Source: Parabacteroides sp.
Lineage (GTDB): Bacteria > Bacteroidota > Bacteroidia > Bacteroidales > Tannerellaceae
Assembly (NCBI GenBank): GCA_017937385.1
Contig: JAGBDR010000034.1
Span: 34,162 to 98,161 of the forward strand
DNA: 64,000 nucleotides
Direction: 5' to 3'
A program made the translations under genes and the position numbers. Numbering within the stretch: the first letter of the stretch is position 1; each line of letters begins with the position of its first letter. Positions 62,609-64,000 of this stretch are shown piece by piece. The notes below the pieces were generated by a model. It ran no database searches. It saw only the letters and a program-made list of their open reading frames with translations, and had not been told where the DNA came from.

Positions 62609-63671
62609 TAATTACCCTGACCGGTGCCTCATGAGCCAAATTGATGTTGCCGCTTGTGATCACGATGTCTTCTTCTTTCAGTCCGTCGACAATCGTGTAA
62701 CTGTCCGAGTTTTCCAACCCCGTCTGCACATATACCCAGTTTGCCTTTGTCTTCGTGCTGTCCAGTACGAAAACTACTTGCTTGCCGGAGCGCAGGAGCA
62801 CGGAGCTTTTCGGAATGACCAACTGGTTGTCCAGCGAACGGTGGATGCTCACCCGGACGTTCATCCCTTCGAACAACTTTCCTTTGCCGTTTACGGCGGC
62901 TTTCACCTGTACCATCCCATCCTGGTCTACCAGCGGATTTATTTCGGAGATACGTCCGTCAGCCATGACGCCCGACAAGGCAAAGGGTGTGATTTCGACG
63001 GGATCGCCTATCTGGATAAGCGGCAGTTCGCTTTCCAACACCGTGAAAGCGGCTTCCAGCGTATGCGGGTCGATGATGGAGCAGAACACTTCCGAAGTCG
63101 AAGCCGTATTGAGCGGTTTGGCAAACAAGTTGGCGACGACACCGTCGAAAGGAGCGGTCAGGACCGCGTTGCGTTGTTCATAGTCGGCGAGCTGCCAGGA
63201 AATCAACGCCTGGTCATATCCGCTTTTTACCCGGACCAGTTGCATGACGGCGGGCGGCACTTGCGTCGAGTCTTCCAACTTGTATCCCTGTCCGATCAGT
63301 ACGTCCTGCAATTCCAGCTTGGCACGTTCGAGTGCATCTTTGGCCTGTGCCGTTTTGTTGGCAAGGCGGAAGGTGGAGAGCTCCGCGAGCTTTTGCCCTT
63401 TCGTCACGCGGTCGCCGTTCTTCACGTATATGTGGGCGATCGGTTCTGCCGACTCGAATTTCAGGTCGACGAAACTTCGGGCAGACAATTTGCCGTTACT
63501 GATCAGCTCATGGTTGAACGCAGTCTTTTTCAACTCCATCACGGTCACTTCATTTGTCACATCCGGCAGAGCGGTTTCAATGCTTTCTTCAGAACCGTTC
63601 TCCTGTTTTTCACCGGAACAGGCTGCCATTCCGGCCAGAATCAATAAGGCAAATAATTTGTAGTATTTCAT
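62601..63671 (-). CDS. RND periplasmic adaptor (membrane fusion protein)
   Basis: The 356-residue protein has a lipoprotein signal (LLILAGMAACSG, Cys18), then the HlyD/AcrA-type fold: a lipoyl half (ISNGKLSARSFVDLKFESAEPIAHIYVKNGDRVTKGQKLAEL), a helical hairpin (AQAKDALERAKLELQDVLIG...), the second lipoyl half (LTAPFDGVVANLFAKPLNTAST) and beta-barrel plus membrane-proximal domains (VQVKAAVNGKGKLFEGMNVRVSIHR...VVFVLDSTKTKANWVYVQTGLENSDSYTIVDGLKEEDIVITSG). It couples the RND pumps to the TolC-like channel. It is the first gene of the operon. Confidence 0.94.
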   Translation of the reverse strand: MKYYKLFALLILAGMAACSGEKQENGSEESIETALPDVTNEVTVMELKKTAFNHELISNGKLSARSFVDLKFESAEPIAHIYVKNGDRVTKGQKLAELSTFRLANKTAQAKDALERAKLELQDVLIGQGYKLEDSTQVPPAVMQLVRVKSGYDQALISWQLADYEQRNAVLTAPFDGVVANLFAKPLNTASTSEVFCSIIDPHTLEAAFTVLESELPLIQIGDPVEITPFALSGVMADGRISEINPLVDQDGMVQVKAAVNGKGKLFEGMNVRVSIHRSLDNQLVIPKSSVLLRSGKQVVFVLDSTKTKANWVYVQTGLENSDSYTIVDGLKEEDIVITSGNINLAHEAPVRVIKN

Positions 63672-63700
63672 ATTTTATCGTTTTTGTCAAAGTCGTTTTG

Positions 63701-63716
63701 CAAATATACAAATATA
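63701..63716 (-). promoter_or_regulatory. tandem -7-like boxes of the efflux operon
   Basis: On the minus strand two consecutive TATATTTG octamers (63709-63716 and 63701-63708) fit TAnnTTTG, about 30 bp before the MFP ATG. They fill the short gap to the next gene. Confidence 0.45.
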
Positions 63717-63718
63717 TT

Positions 63719-64000
63719 CTATTTACGAGCGTCTCGTAATTGCTTTTTTTCTATTATTTTTCTTATTTCCGTTCTCATCTCCCGGATAGCGGTGCTTTCG
63801 ACCTTCGGCTCTTTGGTCAGGACCTTTTCCGCCGCGTCCCTGAACCGGTCCGCCTGGTCGAACGCCGGTTCGCTGTAGAGCTTCGCCAACAGGTAGTAAG
63901 GGTACAACCGCTCCGGCAGGATCTCGATGGCGCGGAGCAGCTCCCGTTCCGCCGCCTCGTAGCGGCCGAGCGACTGGAGGTTCTTGGCGATCATGTACCG
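63719..64000 (-). CDS. TPR-repeat protein, C-terminal part (enters from the right edge)
   Basis: About 93 residues are visible and the frame is open to the window edge. A TPR unit (MIAKNLQSLGRYEAAERELLRAIEILPERLYPYYLLAKLYSE) is followed by DAAEKVLTKEPKVESTAIREMRTEIRKII. From memory this tail resembles the C-terminus of O-antigen-ligase-family proteins of Bacteroidetes, which end in TPR repeats, but the membrane part would lie outside the window. The gene ends 47 bp upstream of the MFP start on the same strand. Confidence 0.6.
   Translation of the reverse strand, partial: RYMIAKNLQSLGRYEAAERELLRAIEILPERLYPYYLLAKLYSEPAFDQADRFRDAAEKVLTKEPKVESTAIREMRTEIRKIIEKKQLRDARK

Overview
The window looks like chromosomal DNA of a gut Bacteroidales, most likely Parabacteroides or a close relative. 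The support is gene content (SusC/SusD pair, BtuG-type B12 lipoprotein, a DUF6383-like surface protein, and an F-ATPase cluster ordered D-C-B-E-F-H-A-G), promoter-like TAnnTTTG -7 boxes in front of many genes, weak Shine-Dalgarno sequences, and lipoprotein signals with acidic residues after the Cys. The genus is an inference; no rRNA or tRNA gene was seen.

Layout. 1-11956: the 3' part of the division and cell-wall (dcw) cluster on the + strand: ftsI end, murE, mraY, murD, ftsW, murG, murC, ftsQ, ftsA, ftsZ. It is followed by yqeY and cstA. 14079-24467: a secreted six-hairpin glycosidase, a 387-bp MITE-like element, a 1057-residue exported DUF6383-like protein, an acyltransferase-3 protein, a ThrE exporter and a J-domain-like protein. 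24499-27273 (-): anaerobic ribonucleotide reductase nrdG and nrdD. 27992-34696 (-): the complete F1Fo ATP synthase operon. 35310-39860 (+): a cobalamin riboswitch followed by btuB, btuG-like and btuF-like genes. 40077-44976: a 6-bladed propeller lipoprotein, then on the - strand an SQR-like flavoprotein and a membrane-bound Y_Y_Y/LuxR-type regulator. 45117-48576 (-): carB with a leader peptide and an intrinsic terminator in its 5' leader. 48577-49608: a repeat-rich non-coding stretch. 49609-54447: a SusC/SusD pair closed by a strong terminator. 54589-63671 (-): an efflux operon ordered MFP, RND, OMF, RND. 63719-64000 (-): the C-terminus of a TPR protein that runs off the window.

Most genes are housekeeping: wall synthesis and division, dNTP supply without oxygen, ATP synthesis, pyrimidine and arginine precursor, B12 capture, nutrient uptake and drug or metabolite export.

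The less ordinary signals lie between and inside these genes. (1) carB appears to be controlled by a pyrBI-like attenuator: promoter, 34-codon leader ORF with a U-rich Phe/Ile run, stop codon touching a 10-bp terminator hairpin with U8. (2) Short tandem heptamers (TCAATTG, ATAAATC and AATTCAT families) are scattered over the window. They supply stop codons for several genes, lie in frame inside murC and an RND pump gene, and fill two peripheral arms of the B12 riboswitch. (3) A 22-bp repeat is shared by the ftsW tail and a distant intergenic region. (4) A 235-bp nested inverted element upstream of susC has two 55-nt arms whose six differences are three compensated base pairs.
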